Program-made: the position numbers and the translations under genes | From: Nonomuraea ceibae | Lineage (GTDB): Bacteria > Actinomycetota > Actinomycetes > Streptosporangiales > Streptosporangiaceae | Assembly (NCBI RefSeq): GCF_019396325.1 | Contig: NZ_JAHKRO010000085.1 | Span: 1-39,766 of the forward strand | Length of the DNA stretch: 39,766 nucleotides | Reading direction: 5' to 3' | The notes under the pieces: model-generated | Told to the model about the DNA's origin: nothing | What the model saw: only the letters and a program-made list of their open reading frames with translations | Database searches by the model: none | Shown: positions 39,356 to 39,766 of the stretch, in pieces | Layout: each line of letters begins with the position of its first letter | Position numbering within the stretch: position 1 is the first letter of the stretch

Positions 39356-39511
39356 ATGCGCAAGTGGCTAGTCATCCTGGGGATAGCGGCAACGGCCTTC
39401 ACCGGGGTCACCGGCCCCGCCGGCATCACCGCCGACGGACCGGTCCCGGACCCGCCTCGCCTGTGCGAGACGAACCCGAAGATCGACTGCGACATCCCGT
39501 GGACCATCTGA
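39356..39511 (+). CDS. Small secreted two-cysteine peptide (51 residues)
   Basis: ATG 39356 follows a GGGGG ribosome site; an in-frame ATG at 39341 has none. A basic start MRKWLVILGIAATAFTG forms a signal peptide (cut probably near residue 20-27), leaving a mature peptide of about 25-30 residues rich in Pro and Asp with Cys37 and Cys45 and the end DIPWTI. Not recognised. It follows the ABC exporter by 74 nt on the same strand and might be its cargo, a surface peptide or a signalling peptide. Confidence is limited by its size. Confidence 0.55.
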   Translation: MRKWLVILGIAATAFTGVTGPAGITADGPVPDPPRLCETNPKIDCDIPWTI

Positions 39512-39522
39512 CGGAAGGACGC

Positions 39523-39614
39523 GGCAGCCGCTGACCGGCGTGCGGCTCTGGAGCAGTCGCCACACGTGCGACACGGGGAACCAGAGCCGGTGCCACGCCG
39601 TACCAGCGGCTGCC
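39523..39614. other. Large compound hairpin (92 nt), possible structured RNA or terminator
   Basis: Nested inverted arms: 39523-39533 with 39604-39614 (11 bp, GGCAGCCGCTG / CAGCGGCTGCC), 39536-39542 with 39594-39600 (7 bp, CGGCGTG / CACGCCG), 39543-39551 with 39581-39589 (9 bp, CGGCTCTGG / CCAGAGCCG), 39556-39560 with 39568-39572 (5 bp, GTCGC / GCGAC). All are perfect Watson-Crick segments separated by small internal loops and a 4-nt bulge (39590-39593); the apical loop is 7 nt (CACACGT). No coding frame explains it. No U-tract follows. Confidence 0.7.
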
Positions 39615-39640
39615 ACACCGGCGCGCGGGGGACGCGCCCG

Positions 39641-39667
39641 GGAGTGTAAGAACAACGGTGTAACTCC
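39641..39667 (+). promoter_or_regulatory. Direct-repeat/dyad promoter element before the last small gene
   Basis: GTGTAA occurs at 39644-39649 and 39658-39663 (14-nt period), framed by GGAGT (39641-39645) and ACTCC (39663-39667). The region is AT-richer than its surroundings and lies 22 nt before the ATG at 39689. Probable promoter or regulator-binding site; factor unknown. Confidence 0.4.
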
Positions 39668-39688
39668 TGATCATGGAGGACACCCGTG

Positions 39689-39766
39689 ATGAGTACTGTG
39701 ATCCAGGCATCGACGGAGATCGACCTGGAGGACGCCGGCGTGGCGGGCAAGCCCAAGCAGAGCAAG
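39689..39766 (+). CDS. Start of a small or unknown gene (3' partial)
   Basis: ATG 39689 follows GGAGGA with 8-nt spacing, an excellent ribosome site; a GTG directly before it is an alternative. 26 codons are visible (MSTVIQASTEIDLEDAG, then a Lys-rich VAGKPKQSK) before the window ends. The acidic-then-basic short start could be a peptide leader, but family cannot be judged. Another ATG at 39673 lies in a different frame and has no site. Confidence 0.5.
   Translation, partial: MSTVIQASTEIDLEDAGVAGKPKQSK

Noticed and set aside
1..39766. CRISPR array, integrase, transposase or tRNA-flanked island
   Set aside because: No regularly spaced repeats with unique spacers, no recombinase motifs and no tRNA-like cloverleaf were seen; the tandem repeats found are contiguous and short.

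Overview
The window is very GC-rich DNA with dense, tightly overlapping operons, frequent GTG starts and long spurious open frames on the opposite strands. It is chromosomal DNA of an actinomycete. The gene set (mycobacterial-type Sdh1 plus a corynebacterial-type SdhCAB, a LuxR-type LAL regulator, a Thermobifida-type cutinase, a chromosomal VirB4/VirB6/VirB8-like cluster) suggests a Streptosporangiales-like organism such as Nonomuraea, but the genus is inferred. No rRNA, tRNA, CRISPR array, IS element or phage gene was seen, and no stretch over 300 bases lacks a gene.

Layout. (1) 3-11643, plus strand: a type IV secretion-like envelope cluster. It holds a MinD/ParA-like protein (5' end outside the window), a VirB4-like ATPase, a VirB6/TrbL-like polytopic protein with a Gly/Ser-rich tail, a VirB8-like bitopic protein, a lytic transglycosylase-NlpC/P60 wall hydrolase, a translationally coupled NUDIX hydrolase, and two secreted, membrane-anchored low-complexity proteins. 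No relaxase or coupling protein is present here. (2) 11677-22543: two different succinate dehydrogenase/fumarate reductase operons pointing away from each other. Sdh1 is on the minus strand, with two tandem Crp-like sites upstream; SdhCAB is on the plus strand. Between them is a minus-strand signalling cassette: LysR regulator, receiver-PP2C phosphatase, histidine kinase, single-domain receiver. A palindrome typical of LysR operators separates lysR from sdhCAB.

(3) 22559-25939: a GlxA-type AraC regulator divergent from an NAD(P)-binding epimerase-like protein, an alpha/beta hydrolase and a small membrane protein. (4) 25908-29302: a NarL-type two-component pair divergent from an ABC-2 exporter, sharing a 9+9 bp perfect dyad. 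(5) 29591-33505: a secreted polyester hydrolase (cutinase/PET hydrolase type) downstream of a large LAL regulator on the same strand. (6) 33625-35736: an AAA ATPase with a PD-(D/E)XK-like C-terminus behind tandem 15-bp operator-like repeats, convergent with an APH-family kinase. (7) 35828-39281: a heterodimeric ABC exporter whose two halves carry exactly complementary ATPase-motif defects. (8) 39356-39766: a 51-residue secreted two-cysteine peptide, a large compound hairpin, and the start of a second small gene cut by the window edge.

The most notable items are the relaxase-free T4SS-like machine coupled to a NUDIX gene, the asymmetric ABC exporter followed by a small peptide gene and the 92-nt hairpin, the cutinase-LAL pair, the paired SDH types with separate operator types, and the ATPase-nuclease-like gene behind tandem operators.
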